DNA of 24,898 nt, taken from assembly GCA_910587025.1 (NCBI GenBank), contig CAJUKR010000021.1:1-24898 (forward strand), given 5' to 3'. Source of the stretch: an uncultured Christensenellaceae bacterium. Lineage in GTDB: Bacteria; Bacillota; Clostridia; Christensenellales; Pumilibacteraceae. The notes below the pieces were generated by a model that saw only the letters and a program-made list of their open reading frames with translations, was not told the DNA's origin and searched no databases. The position numbers and the translations under genes were made by a program. Positions within the stretch are counted from its first letter, which is position 1, and each line of letters begins with the position of its first letter. Shown piece after piece: positions 1 to 7,776 of this stretch.

Positions 1-1397
1 TCAGAGTCTTCGGCAACGACGGCGGAGTGAGCGCAAGTTCGACTAAATCGATGGTCGGTCACTGTCTGGGCGCGGCGGGATCGGTGGAAGCCGTATTCTG
101 CGTCAAAGCAATCGAGCGCGGCATGGTTCCGCCTACCGTCGGATATACCGACGAGGATAAGGCGGCTATGCGCGAAAAAGCCGGCGAGTTCGATTTCGTA
201 CCGAACGAGGGCAAAAACAGAAAAGTCGATTACGTTCAGTCGAATAACTATGCGTTCGGCGGAAACAACGCCAGCATAATTTACGCTAAAGAGGGCGCGG
301 CGAGAAAACTCGCGCAGCCTTCGGACGAGAGGGTATACGTTACCGGACTCGGTATCGTCAGCCCGCTCGGAAATACGGTCGAAAAATACGTCGAAGCGGT
401 CAATTCCGCATCGGCGGCCGATAAGTGCGAGAACTGCGGCGACTTCGTTTCTTCGGTATGCGCCGATGACTTCGCTTCGGTGGGAATCAAATTGAATTTC
501 TATCGCAAACTGGATAAGCTCAGTCAGATGACGTGCGTTTCGGGTAAGCTCGCGCTTGCCGACGCAGGCATCGAGGTGACCGAAGAAAACGCTACGAAAA
601 TAGGCATAGTCGCAGGAACGTCGGACGGACCGCAGACGGATATAGCCAATTTCCAGAAGGGTATCATCGCGAACGGTACTCAGTCGGGTTCCGCATTCCT
701 GTTCCCGAACACCGTTTACAACGCCGCTCCCGGCTATCTTTCGATCAGCGCGGGCGTAAAGGGATATAACGTAACTTATTCCAACGGCGCGGCTTCCGGT
801 CTTGCGGCGGTGGCATACTCGCCGAGAGTGCTCCGTACGACGCAGAACGACGTTGTTCTCGCCGTCGGCGCGGACGAGGATTCGGATACCGTACACATGC
901 TGTACGAAAAGCTCGGCGCGAATGAAGCGGGTATGACGCTCGGCGACGGCGCGGTGACGATAGTGCTCGAAAAAGCAAAGAGCGCGGATCGTCGCGGCGC
1001 AAAGAAATACGCCGAAGTGCTCGGCAGCGGATTCGCTCACTGCGACGTTCCGTTCGGCAAATACGGCTGTGCGGACGGCATGAAAAAAGCGATAGCTTCC
1101 GCGCTTTCCGAGTCGAAATTGTCGGCTTCGGACATAGGACTCGTCCTTACGTGCTCCAACGGACTGAAAACGCTGACCGACACGGAAAACGAAGCGCTTA
1201 AGGACTTCGGGAAAGCTGAAAAAGTAAGCGTGAAAGCGCTTTGCGGCGAGGGTCGCGCGGCATCTTCGGCGCTCGAAGCGGCGCACGCGTCGCTCATGCT
1301 TTCGGGCAGAATAGGAAAGACGGCGGCAAAATACGCGCTTGCCGTGTCCGCGTCCGCAGGCGGCTCGTTCAACGCCGTCGTGTTGAAGAAAATCTGA
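1..1397 (+). CDS. Ketosynthase / chain-length-factor-like fusion (5' truncated by window edge)
   Basis: The reading frame is open from base 3 with no start of its own, so this is the 3' part of a longer gene. Bases 3 to about 293 are the C-terminal end of a FabF-type beta-ketoacyl-ACP synthase, with the KSMVGH-GAAG active-site histidine at 60-62 and the NNYAFGGNNAS end motif. After a short linker a second ketosynthase fold begins near 331 (VYVTGLGIVSPLG). This second half has lost its catalytic residues: the nucleophile cysteine aligns with Ser (780-782, in NVTYSNGAAS), the HGT motif is absent (CSNGLKTLTDTE), and the last histidine aligns with Glu (1248-1250, in CGEGRAAS). A KS partner without catalytic residues is what is known as a chain length factor in type II polyketide systems. 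I infer a condensing enzyme fused to its own chain-length-like subunit. The fabG start follows 13 bases after the stop. The condensing-enzyme call is firm; the chain-length role is inferred. Confidence 0.85.
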   Translation, partial: RVFGNDGGVSASSTKSMVGHCLGAAGSVEAVFCVKAIERGMVPPTVGYTDEDKAAMREKAGEFDFVPNEGKNRKVDYVQSNNYAFGGNNASIIYAKEGAARKLAQPSDERVYVTGLGIVSPLGNTVEKYVEAVNSASAADKCENCGDFVSSVCADDFASVGIKLNFYRKLDKLSQMTCVSGKLALADAGIEVTEENATKIGIVAGTSDGPQTDIANFQKGIIANGTQSGSAFLFPNTVYNAAPGYLSISAGVKGYNVTYSNGAASGLAAVAYSPRVLRTTQNDVVLAVGADEDSDTVHMLYEKLGANEAGMTLGDGAVTIVLEKAKSADRRGAKKYAEVLGSGFAHCDVPFGKYGCADGMKKAIASALSESKLSASDIGLVLTCSNGLKTLTDTENEALKDFGKAEKVSVKALCGEGRAASSALEAAHASLMLSGRIGKTAAKYALAVSASAGGSFNAVVLKKI

Positions 1398-1410
1398 AAG
1401 GTAACATATC

Positions 1411-2151
1411 ATGTCTGAAAACAAAGTTGCGCTCGTTACGGGCGCGTCGAGAGGCATAGGTCGCGGCGTCGCGCTCAAGCTCGGCAGTCTCGGGTACGAC
1501 GTCGCCGTAAACTATAATTCCAACGAAGAAGAAGCGAATAAGGTCGTAGAAGCGATAAAGGCGTTCGGCGTGAACGCGATTGCGGTAAAAGCCAACGTAG
1601 GCGAACGCGGCGACGTAAACGTCATGTTCCGCACCGTAGTGAAAGAGCTCGGCAAGATCGATGTGCTTGTCAACAATGCGGGCGTTGTCGACGATGCGTT
1701 TCTGCTCATGCTTTCGCCCGATTCGCTCGACAGAAGTCTCAATATAAACGTAAAAGGTTATTTTTACTGTGCGCAGGCGGCGACGCTCAAGATGTTCAAA
1801 GCCAAAAAAGGCGTGATCGTAAACGTTTCGTCGGTCAGCTCGAAGATGGCTCTGCCCGGTCAGTCGGTTTATGCCGCGACCAAGGGCGCGATCAATTCGA
1901 TGACCGCTACGCTTGCGACCGAGCTTGCTCCGCACGGTATACGCGTCAATGCGATCGCTCCGGGCTTTATAGCTACCGACATGGTCGCAAAACTTCCCGA
2001 GGACAAGAAAGCGGAATATCTTACGCAGGTACCGCTCGGACGTTTCGGCGAAGTCGAGGAAGTGGCCGATCTCGTCGCTTTCCTTGTGTCCGACGACGCG
2101 TCGTACATTACCGGACAGACTATCGTTATCGACGGCGGTCTGTCGCTCTGA
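1411..2151 (+). CDS. fabG: 3-oxoacyl-ACP reductase (FabG, SDR family)
   Basis: 246 residues, the usual length. It is a short-chain dehydrogenase that reduces 3-oxoacyl-ACP with NADPH in the cytoplasm. The cofactor motif TGASRGIG is at residues 10-17, NNAG near 90, and the catalytic Ser/Tyr/Lys set is Ser141, Tyr154 and Lys158 (YAATK). The C-terminal ITGQTIVIDGG motif is typical of FabG. The ATG is preceded by AAAGG about nine bases upstream. It sits between the ketosynthase fusion and the dehydratase, so it likely reduces the product of the upstream condensing enzyme. The family match is strong; whether it serves primary fatty acid or a specialised acyl product is decided only by context. Confidence 0.95.
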   Translation: MSENKVALVTGASRGIGRGVALKLGSLGYDVAVNYNSNEEEANKVVEAIKAFGVNAIAVKANVGERGDVNVMFRTVVKELGKIDVLVNNAGVVDDAFLLMLSPDSLDRSLNINVKGYFYCAQAATLKMFKAKKGVIVNVSSVSSKMALPGQSVYAATKGAINSMTATLATELAPHGIRVNAIAPGFIATDMVAKLPEDKKAEYLTQVPLGRFGEVEEVADLVAFLVSDDASYITGQTIVIDGGLSL

Positions 2152-2164
2152 AAAGGGTGGTTTA

Positions 2165-2614
2165 ATGAATATACTCGATATAAACAAGAGAATCAAACAG
2201 CGTCCGCCTTTCCAGATGGTGGAAAGGGTGACCGAAATCAGACCGAACGAATATGCCAAAGGCATCAAAAACGTGTCTGTCAACGAGCCGTATTTCGCGG
2301 GTCATTTCCCCGAAATGCCGGTCATGCCCGGCGTGCTCATAATCGAGTCGCTGGCGCAGTTGTGCTCGCTCGTTATCGATCCCGGCGACGGTTCGCTTAC
2401 GGATCCCGACACGGTATACGTCCTTCTCAAAGCCGACGCTTTCAAGTTCGTGAAGGCAGTCGTGCCCGGAGATACGCTCACGCTCGAGGCGAATGTTCTC
2501 ATGGCGGCGGGCGGACTGTATAAATTCGCTGTCAAAGCGTCTGTGGACGGACAGCTTCGCGCCAAGGGCGAATTATCGTTCACGGCGGCGAAAAAGGATC
2601 AGCTTTATGTCTAA
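2165..2614 (+). CDS. fabZ: 3-hydroxyacyl-ACP dehydratase (FabZ-like)
   Basis: 149 residues from the ATG at 2165, which lies just downstream of an AAAAGGGTGG ribosome site; an in-frame GTG-type start further upstream lies inside fabG and is unlikely. It has a single hotdog fold. The family motif runs AGHFPEMPVMPGVLIIES with catalytic His47 and Glu61 (His54/Glu68 in E. coli FabZ). It removes water from 3-hydroxyacyl-ACP to give trans-2-enoyl-ACP. The stop overlaps the start of fabD by eight bases, so the two are probably translationally coupled. No enoyl reductase follows it in the window, so double bonds made here might be retained unless a reductase is encoded elsewhere. Confidence 0.93.
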   Translation: MNILDINKRIKQRPPFQMVERVTEIRPNEYAKGIKNVSVNEPYFAGHFPEMPVMPGVLIIESLAQLCSLVIDPGDGSLTDPDTVYVLLKADAFKFVKAVVPGDTLTLEANVLMAAGGLYKFAVKASVDGQLRAKGELSFTAAKKDQLYV

Positions 2615-3581
2615 GATCGCTTTCATTTTTCCCGGACAGGGCGCGCAGTACGTCGGTATGGCAAAGGACTTTTACGACGCTTTTTCCGAGTGCCGTCAGA
2701 TAGTCGACTATGCCGCCGATCTGCTCGATTTCAATCTCCGCGGAATAATGTTCGATGAAAACGAGCTTATAAACAAAACGGAATATACCCAGGCTGCCAT
2801 GCTCGTAGCAGAGGTGTGCGTGCTCGAGGGAGTGCGCAGAACGGGCATTGAAGCCGACGTTACTGCGGGACTTTCGCTCGGCGAATACTCCGCGCTCGTG
2901 GCATGCGGCGCGATGAATTACGGCGACGCGGTGCGCGTAGTGCGCAAGCGCGGCATCTATATGGAAAACGCCGTACCTGCCGGAAAGGGCGGTATGTCCG
3001 CGATAATAGGGCTCGAAGCGGAAAAGGTGGAAGAGCTTTGCGCGGACGTGTCGCGTAAGACGGGGCTTTGCGTCGTCCCTGCGAATTACAACTGTCCGGG
3101 TCAGATAGTTATTTCGGGCAATAAAGAAGCGGTGGATTACGCGGGAGAAAGGTTTAAGGAAGCGGGAGCCAAACTGGTCGCGCCGCTCAACGTGAGCGGT
3201 CCGTTCCATTCGCCGCTTCTTGCGCCCGCAGGGCAAAAACTCGCCGCGGAACTCGAAAACATTTCGTTCCGCGATCCGATCAGACCGTACGTTGCGAACG
3301 TCAATGCCGAAGTCGTCGAAAGCGGCGATCGTATTGCGGAATATCTCGCGCGTCAGGTTTCGTCTTCCGTCCGTTGGGAACAGTCGGTGCGAGCTATGCT
3401 CGGACTCGGAGTGACGGAGTTCGTCGAGATCGGACCGGGCAAGACGCTTTCGGGCTTTATGAAACGCATAGACAGAGGCGTGCGCGTCACGACGGTGAAT
3501 ACGGTGGACGACCTCGAAAAATTGGCATGTATCACGGAAGGTGAACAGAATGTGGGACTCAAAGAGCATACAAACGCTTAA
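2607..3581 (+). CDS. fabD: Malonyl-CoA:ACP acyltransferase (FabD)
   Basis: 324 residues from the ATG at 2607. It transfers malonyl from CoA to ACP to feed the ketosynthase. Visible landmarks are the N-terminal FPGQGAQ, the nucleophile Ser90 in GLSLGEYSAL (GxSxG), and catalytic His201 in SGPFHSPLL, close to E. coli FabD (Ser92, His201). The start is chosen because it opens directly onto the family's first strand (MSKIAFIFPGQG); the longer open frame upstream lies within fabZ. Both ends overlap neighbours: 8 bases with fabZ and about 32 bases with the carboxyltransferase, which indicates a tightly compacted operon. Confidence 0.94.
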   Translation: MSKIAFIFPGQGAQYVGMAKDFYDAFSECRQIVDYAADLLDFNLRGIMFDENELINKTEYTQAAMLVAEVCVLEGVRRTGIEADVTAGLSLGEYSALVACGAMNYGDAVRVVRKRGIYMENAVPAGKGGMSAIIGLEAEKVEELCADVSRKTGLCVVPANYNCPGQIVISGNKEAVDYAGERFKEAGAKLVAPLNVSGPFHSPLLAPAGQKLAAELENISFRDPIRPYVANVNAEVVESGDRIAEYLARQVSSSVRWEQSVRAMLGLGVTEFVEIGPGKTLSGFMKRIDRGVRVTTVNTVDDLEKLACITEGEQNVGLKEHTNA

Positions 3582-5094
3582 AGATAAACGCGCCGCTCAC
3601 AACATGGGGGGCGGACAGGCCAGAATAGACAAACAGCATTCGACGAATAAAATGACTGCTCGCGAAAGAGTGGAATATCTTTTCGACCGCGGCAGCTTCG
3701 TCGAAGTCAATTCGCTTGCCGAGTCGCGTATTTCCGACTTCGGCATGGATAAGAAAAAAGTACTCGGCGACGGCGTCATTACGGGTTACGGCCGCATCGG
3801 CGGGAAACTCGTGTTCTGCTCGTCGCAGGACTTTACCGTGGGCGGAGGAAGCCTTGGCGAGGCTCAGGCGCAGAAGATCTGCCGCGTTATGGATATGGCG
3901 CTCGATATGCGCGCGCCTTTTCTGTCGATCAACGACAGCGGCGGCGCGAGGATAGAGGAGGGCATAGACTCGCTTTCGGGTTACGGCGGTATTTTCTACC
4001 GTCATTCCAGAATGAGCGGAGCGGTGCCTCAGGTCGCGGCGATCATGGGTCCGTGCGCGGGCGGAGCTTGTTACGCTCCGGCGCTCTGCGACTTTATTTT
4101 CATGACCGAAGAAACGAGCCAAATGTATATTACGGGTCCTGCGGTCATCAAAGCCGTGACCGGCGAAACGGTTACGACGTCCGAGCTCGGCGGCGCGGCT
4201 GTGCATACGTCCAAGAGCGGTGTCGCGCATTTCTCGTATGCGGACGACAAATCGTGTTTGAACGGTATTCGTCAGCTTATAGGGTATCTGCCGTCGAGTT
4301 GCGAAGATACGAAAACGACGTACGACGAGAGTTATATAACCAAAGCTACGGGCTTTGCGTCCATTGTTCCCGACAACAAGAAAACGGCGTACGACATTCG
4401 CCGTGTGATCGAGGAGATCGCCGATCGCGGCACTTTCCTCGAGGTACAGCGCGACTGGGCGCAGAACATCGTCGTCGGATTTATTCGTATGGGTCACAAG
4501 ACGGTGGGCGTGGTGGCAAATCAGCCCAAAGTCATGGCGGGTTCGCTCGATTTCAATGCGGGCGACAAAGCCGCGCGGTTTATACGTTTCTGCGACTGTT
4601 TCGGAATCCCTCTCTTGACGCTCGTGGACGTACCCGCTTTCCTTCCAGGAAAACAGCAGGAGTATAACGGCATTATACGCCACGGGGCTAAGATGCTTTA
4701 CGCTTATTCCGAAGCGACGGTACCGAAAGTCAGCGTCATACTTCGCAAGGCGTACGGCGGCGCGTATATAGCGATGAATTCCAAAGGCATGGGCGCGGAT
4801 ATGGTATTCGCATGGCCTATTGCGGAAATAGCGGTCATGGGCGCGGACGGCGCAGCTAATATCATCGGCAGAAAGCGCATAGAGGCGGCGGAGGACAAAG
4901 ACGCCGAGCGCGCGAAGATAATCGCCGAGTACGAGGAAAAATTCATGAATCCGTATGTCGCCGCGGCGCGCGGATTCGTGGACGAAGTCATTTTACCCGA
5001 GGAGACCAAAGAACGCGTCGTAAGCGCGCTTGTCATGCTTCAAGGAAAGAAACAAACGGCTCCGTCGAAAAAACACGGTAATCTTCCGTTGTGA
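3550..5094 (+). CDS. Acyl-CoA carboxylase carboxyltransferase subunit (PccB/MmdA family)
   Basis: 514 residues, the usual length for one-chain carboxyltransferases that carry both crotonase-like halves. Family landmarks are GGGSLGE, INDSGGARIEEG, MGPCAGGACYAPA, the second-half FLPGKQQEYNGIIRHGAKMLYA, KAYGGAYIAM and a KHGNLPL C-terminus. Known relatives move a carboxyl group between carboxybiotin and acetyl-, propionyl- or methylmalonyl-CoA. In this operon the simplest inference is supply of malonyl-type extender units to FabD. The alternative is a decarboxylase alpha subunit of a sodium pump (MmdA), but no beta/gamma membrane subunits are next to it. The biotin carrier and biotin carboxylase are not in the window. 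The ATG at 3550 has AAGGTG six bases upstream; a GTG at 3541 is possible. The end overlaps the next start as GTGA. Confidence 0.9.
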   Translation: MWDSKSIQTLKDKRAAHNMGGGQARIDKQHSTNKMTARERVEYLFDRGSFVEVNSLAESRISDFGMDKKKVLGDGVITGYGRIGGKLVFCSSQDFTVGGGSLGEAQAQKICRVMDMALDMRAPFLSINDSGGARIEEGIDSLSGYGGIFYRHSRMSGAVPQVAAIMGPCAGGACYAPALCDFIFMTEETSQMYITGPAVIKAVTGETVTTSELGGAAVHTSKSGVAHFSYADDKSCLNGIRQLIGYLPSSCEDTKTTYDESYITKATGFASIVPDNKKTAYDIRRVIEEIADRGTFLEVQRDWAQNIVVGFIRMGHKTVGVVANQPKVMAGSLDFNAGDKAARFIRFCDCFGIPLLTLVDVPAFLPGKQQEYNGIIRHGAKMLYAYSEATVPKVSVILRKAYGGAYIAMNSKGMGADMVFAWPIAEIAVMGADGAANIIGRKRIEAAEDKDAERAKIIAEYEEKFMNPYVAAARGFVDEVILPEETKERVVSALVMLQGKKQTAPSKKHGNLPL

Positions 5095-5693
5095 TATTCG
5101 TTACTTCATGCGAAACGGGCGAGTACGCTTCCGAGCTTTATGCGCGGTTTACGTCCTCGCGGGAATATCTCGACGGCATCTCGGCACGTTTGAACGAGGA
5201 ATCCAAACGGCAGAGCTTCGCGGGTTTGCGCGCTCTGCTGTTTTTGCTTGAAATCAGGGGCATCGATCCTTCGCCGCTCGTGCTTGAACGCCGAAAGGGC
5301 GGTAAACCGTATTTTAAGAACAGCAATCTTAAGTTCGGTATTTCTCATTCGGGCGGGCTTGCCGTGTGCGGACTGTCCGAAAGAGAGGTCGGGATCGACG
5401 TAGAATTGATTAAGGAAAGAAAAAATATCGAGGAGTTCGCGAAACGCTTTTTTTCGGAAGCGGAACGTGATATACTGTTGTCGGGTGATGCGACGGAAGA
5501 ATTTTTTACCGTATGGACGGGGAAAGAAGCCGCGCTCAAACTCGACGGACGCGGCGTGGATCTCGATCTTCGAAAGATCGATACTGCCGCATTGCCGCTT
5601 GCCGTATACCGCTCGGGCGATTACGTCATGAGCGTTGCCGGCGGCGACGAAACGGACATTATCGGAGACAGGATTTGGACAAGAAAAAGGTAA
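5091..5693 (+). CDS. 4'-phosphopantetheinyl transferase (Sfp/AcpT type)
   Basis: 200 residues, starting at a GTG that overlaps the previous stop (GTGA). It attaches phosphopantetheine from CoA to a serine of an acyl carrier protein. The magnesium/CoA motif is GIDVE at residues 101-105, and the second family motif is WTGKEAALK with Trp142, Lys145 and Glu146; ISHSGG lies between. It is short for an Sfp protein (about 220-240), with a slightly trimmed C-terminus. A dedicated transferase inside a KS/KR/DH operon suggests the pathway uses its own carrier protein, probably encoded upstream of the window. Strong family call; carrier specificity unknown. Confidence 0.9.
   Translation: MIFVTSCETGEYASELYARFTSSREYLDGISARLNEESKRQSFAGLRALLFLLEIRGIDPSPLVLERRKGGKPYFKNSNLKFGISHSGGLAVCGLSEREVGIDVELIKERKNIEEFAKRFFSEAERDILLSGDATEEFFTVWTGKEAALKLDGRGVDLDLRKIDTAALPLAVYRSGDYVMSVAGGDETDIIGDRIWTRKR
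5664..5677 (+). promoter_or_regulatory. GGAG ribosome site that sets a TTG start
   Basis: GGAG at 5664-5667 lies seven bases before a TTG (5675-5677) that opens directly onto the flavoprotein's first strand and FAD motif (DKKKVIIIGGG). No ATG or GTG fits as well at this position, so the TTG is taken as the start even though it lies inside the end of the preceding gene. Confidence 0.65.
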
Positions 5694-7195
5694 TTATCAT
5701 AGGCGGCGGAATTTCGGGCATGACTACGGGGATCTATTTGCAGATCAACGGCTACGATACCGAGATCGTGGAGAAGAATGCCGATTACGGCGGCGCTTGC
5801 ACGGGCTGGGAACGCAAGGGCTGTTATATCGACGGGTGCATCCACTGGATGACGGGCGTAAACCCCGGATCGTCGTATTACGATCTCTGGCGGGACACGC
5901 ATGCGCTTACCGACGATACGGAAATATATTTTCAGGAAGATTTCGCGTTCTTCGATTTCGGCGACGGACGCACCTTTACAGTATGGGCGGACGCCGATAA
6001 ACTGGAGAAAGAGCTCGTCGCTTTCGCGCCCGAAGACGAAAAAGAAATACGCCGTTTCTGCAAAATCGTACGCCGCTTTCAGCGTATAGAAGGACCGGTA
6101 AACAAACCGGTGGATCAGATGGGACTCGGACAGCTTTTGAAAGTTGCGTTTACGATGGGCGGCGATCTGTACTGGGTAAGTAAAATGTCCAAGATCAGCT
6201 GTTCCGATTATGCGCGGAAGTTCAAAAACAAAGATCTGCGTTCTTTCTTCGAGGGATATATGGCGCCCGGGTACAATCTCATGAGCATGCTTTATATGCT
6301 CGCGCACGTTACCGCGCATAACGGAGGTATTCCGCTCGGCGGCAGTAAACCGCTTACCGAGCGTATGGCGGCGCGTTACACGTCGCTCGGCGGCAGATTC
6401 CGTCTTTCGTCCGAGGTCGAAAAAGTAAGGATCGAAAATAACCGCGCAGTCGGCGCGGAACTGAAGAGCGGCGAATTTCTTCCCGCCGATTGGGTGGTTT
6501 CGTCCACCGCCGCCGAACACTGTCTCAAGAAACTTCTCGGCGGCAAGTATGCGGTCAAAAAGATCGACGAGCGTCTTGCGGATATGAAAAACTATCCTAT
6601 TTACACATATACGACTGTGGCGTTCAAATGCAGCGCAGACGTATCCGACAAACCGCTCGGCGCGCATTTGCATATGAAAGAGCCTATTGTTTTCGACCGC
6701 GACTACCACAGCGTGACTTTCCGCAATTATTCGTATGACAAGACCATGAAACGTCCGGACGGTTGCGTCGTTATTCAGGCGGGTATCCTCGGCGGCGACG
6801 GTATGTATTATTGGTGGAAGGACAAGAAAGAGAAGGGTACGTACCGCGAAGAAAAGGAAGCGTTCGGACGCAAGATGCTCGAGCTTGCCGTACGCAAATA
6901 TCCCGAACTCGCCGATAAACTCGAAGTAATAGACGTTATTACGCCCTGCACTTACGAGAGATATCTGAACAGCCGTCACGGTTCGTTCCAGGGCTTCGTG
7001 CATACGTCTGAGGGCAAAACTCTGTCAGAGAAAGGCGTTATAAAAGGACTGGACAATTTCCTGCTTTCGGGGCAGTGCATATTCCACAGCGGCGGAATGC
7101 CGCCCGCGGCGATAACGGGGCGGTTCGCGGCTCAGCGTATCTGCAAGAAGGACGGCGTTCGTTTCCGTTACGACGAGAAGGGGAGAACGAAATGA
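5675..7195 (+). CDS. FAD-dependent oxidoreductase, phytoene desaturase / carotenoid isomerase-like (CrtI family)
   Basis: 506 residues from a TTG start. The N-terminal dinucleotide fold has VIIIGGGISGMTTG followed by an acidic residue at the end of strand two (EIVEKN) and GGACTGWERKG. The C-terminus carries the family FAD motif LSGQCIFHSGGMPPAAITG. Length and both motifs fit the CrtI/CrtISO/retinol-saturase group, whose members desaturate, saturate or isomerise polyene chains. With KS, KR and DH in the same operon, the substrate is plausibly an unsaturated acyl chain. Members of this family also occur in aryl-polyene-like and anammox ladderane loci, but that parallel is only suggestive. It overlaps the transferase gene by 19 bases and the thioesterase by ATGA. 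No membrane segment is evident. Confidence 0.85.
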   Translation: MDKKKVIIIGGGISGMTTGIYLQINGYDTEIVEKNADYGGACTGWERKGCYIDGCIHWMTGVNPGSSYYDLWRDTHALTDDTEIYFQEDFAFFDFGDGRTFTVWADADKLEKELVAFAPEDEKEIRRFCKIVRRFQRIEGPVNKPVDQMGLGQLLKVAFTMGGDLYWVSKMSKISCSDYARKFKNKDLRSFFEGYMAPGYNLMSMLYMLAHVTAHNGGIPLGGSKPLTERMAARYTSLGGRFRLSSEVEKVRIENNRAVGAELKSGEFLPADWVVSSTAAEHCLKKLLGGKYAVKKIDERLADMKNYPIYTYTTVAFKCSADVSDKPLGAHLHMKEPIVFDRDYHSVTFRNYSYDKTMKRPDGCVVIQAGILGGDGMYYWWKDKKEKGTYREEKEAFGRKMLELAVRKYPELADKLEVIDVITPCTYERYLNSRHGSFQGFVHTSEGKTLSEKGVIKGLDNFLLSGQCIFHSGGMPPAAITGRFAAQRICKKDGVRFRYDEKGRTK

Positions 7196-7611
7196 AAACC
7201 GCTCCGTACGTTCATACCGTTTTATACCGCGAATGCGATATGATGAAAGTCGTAAACAACGCGGTATACGTTCATTGGATGGAAGATGCGCGCGTAGACG
7301 CGCTCGGTCAGCTCGGATTGTCTTATAAGGGAATGGAAGAATCCGGATTCGCGGGACCTGTTCTTTCGCTCTCGATCGATTATAAATCGCCCGCGCATTT
7401 CGGGGAAGATGTGGAGATCACCGTATCTTTCGATCGCTATACCGGAGCAAGACTGTTTTTGTCTTACGAGATCTCGGAAAAGGGCACGGGCAGACTGATC
7501 GCGACGGCGTCGAGTTCGCATTGCTTTGTGTCCATAGACAGCGGCGCGCCCGTTCTTATACGCTCGTATTATCCCGATTGGCATGACGCGCTTGTCCGCG
7601 CCGTAAAATAA
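7192..7611 (+). CDS. Acyl-CoA/ACP thioesterase, 4HBT (YbgC/FadM-like) hotdog family
   Basis: 139 residues from the ATG at 7192, which overlaps the previous stop (ATGA) and follows a GGGGAG ribosome site. The single hotdog domain opens with the 4HBT signature RECDMMKVVNNAVYVHWMED, with catalytic Asp16 and the conserved asparagine and tyrosine that follow. Relatives hydrolyse acyl thioesters. As the last gene before a strong terminator, it most likely releases the finished acyl chain from its carrier. The chain released cannot be read from sequence. The longer open frame upstream lies within the flavoprotein gene and is not used. Confidence 0.88.
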   Translation: MKTAPYVHTVLYRECDMMKVVNNAVYVHWMEDARVDALGQLGLSYKGMEESGFAGPVLSLSIDYKSPAHFGEDVEITVSFDRYTGARLFLSYEISEKGTGRLIATASSSHCFVSIDSGAPVLIRSYYPDWHDALVRAVK

Positions 7612-7616
7612 ATTAC

Positions 7617-7645
7617 GACCCCGTATGTCAACGGGGTCTTTTTTT
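7617..7645 (+). terminator. Strong rho-independent terminator
   Basis: A perfect eight-base-pair stem GACCCCGT / ACGGGGTC encloses the six-base loop ATGTCA and runs straight into seven Ts (7639-7645). It starts five bases after the thioesterase stop and separates the acyl-chain operon from the membrane-system operon. Confidence 0.95.
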
Positions 7646-7679
7646 ACATATTTCGGATGATGTCCGTTTGTCGTTTCCA

Positions 7680-7708
7680 TTGACAATATGACGCAAAAAC
7701 GGTATAAT
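7680..7708 (+). promoter_or_regulatory. Consensus sigma-A promoter of the membrane-system operon
   Basis: TTGACA (7680-7685), a 17-base spacer and TATAAT (7703-7708) match the vegetative consensus at every position. Transcription would start near 7715, leaving a leader of about 60 bases before the ATG at 7777. A second TATAAT at 7715-7720 has no matching -35. It is the only clear promoter seen between 7612 and the window end. The rest of the 7612-7776 gap holds the terminator and an AT-rich leader, with no small gene seen. Confidence 0.9.
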
Positions 7709-7776
7709 TATAAATATAATCCGACAGTGTCTCAAAGACGTTGTTTCGGTGTGGTAAGGAGAACGGAAAGGATCTT

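Noticed and set aside
3550..5094. Alpha subunit of a sodium-pumping methylmalonyl-CoA decarboxylase
   Set aside because: The sequence family overlaps, but none of the membrane or biotin-carrier subunits of that complex are nearby and the setting is an acyl-chain operon; kept only as a minor alternative.
5621..7003. 460-residue open frame on the - strand
   Set aside because: Antisense to the CrtI-like gene, whose FAD motifs at both ends are unmistakable.
7654..7666. Inverted repeat CGGA-TGATG-TCCG upstream of the promoter as an operator
   Set aside because: Only four base pairs per arm; too short to support a binding-site call.
7715..7720. Second TATAAT as an alternative promoter
   Set aside because: No -35-like hexamer at 16-18 bases upstream; the consensus pair at 7680-7708 explains the region.
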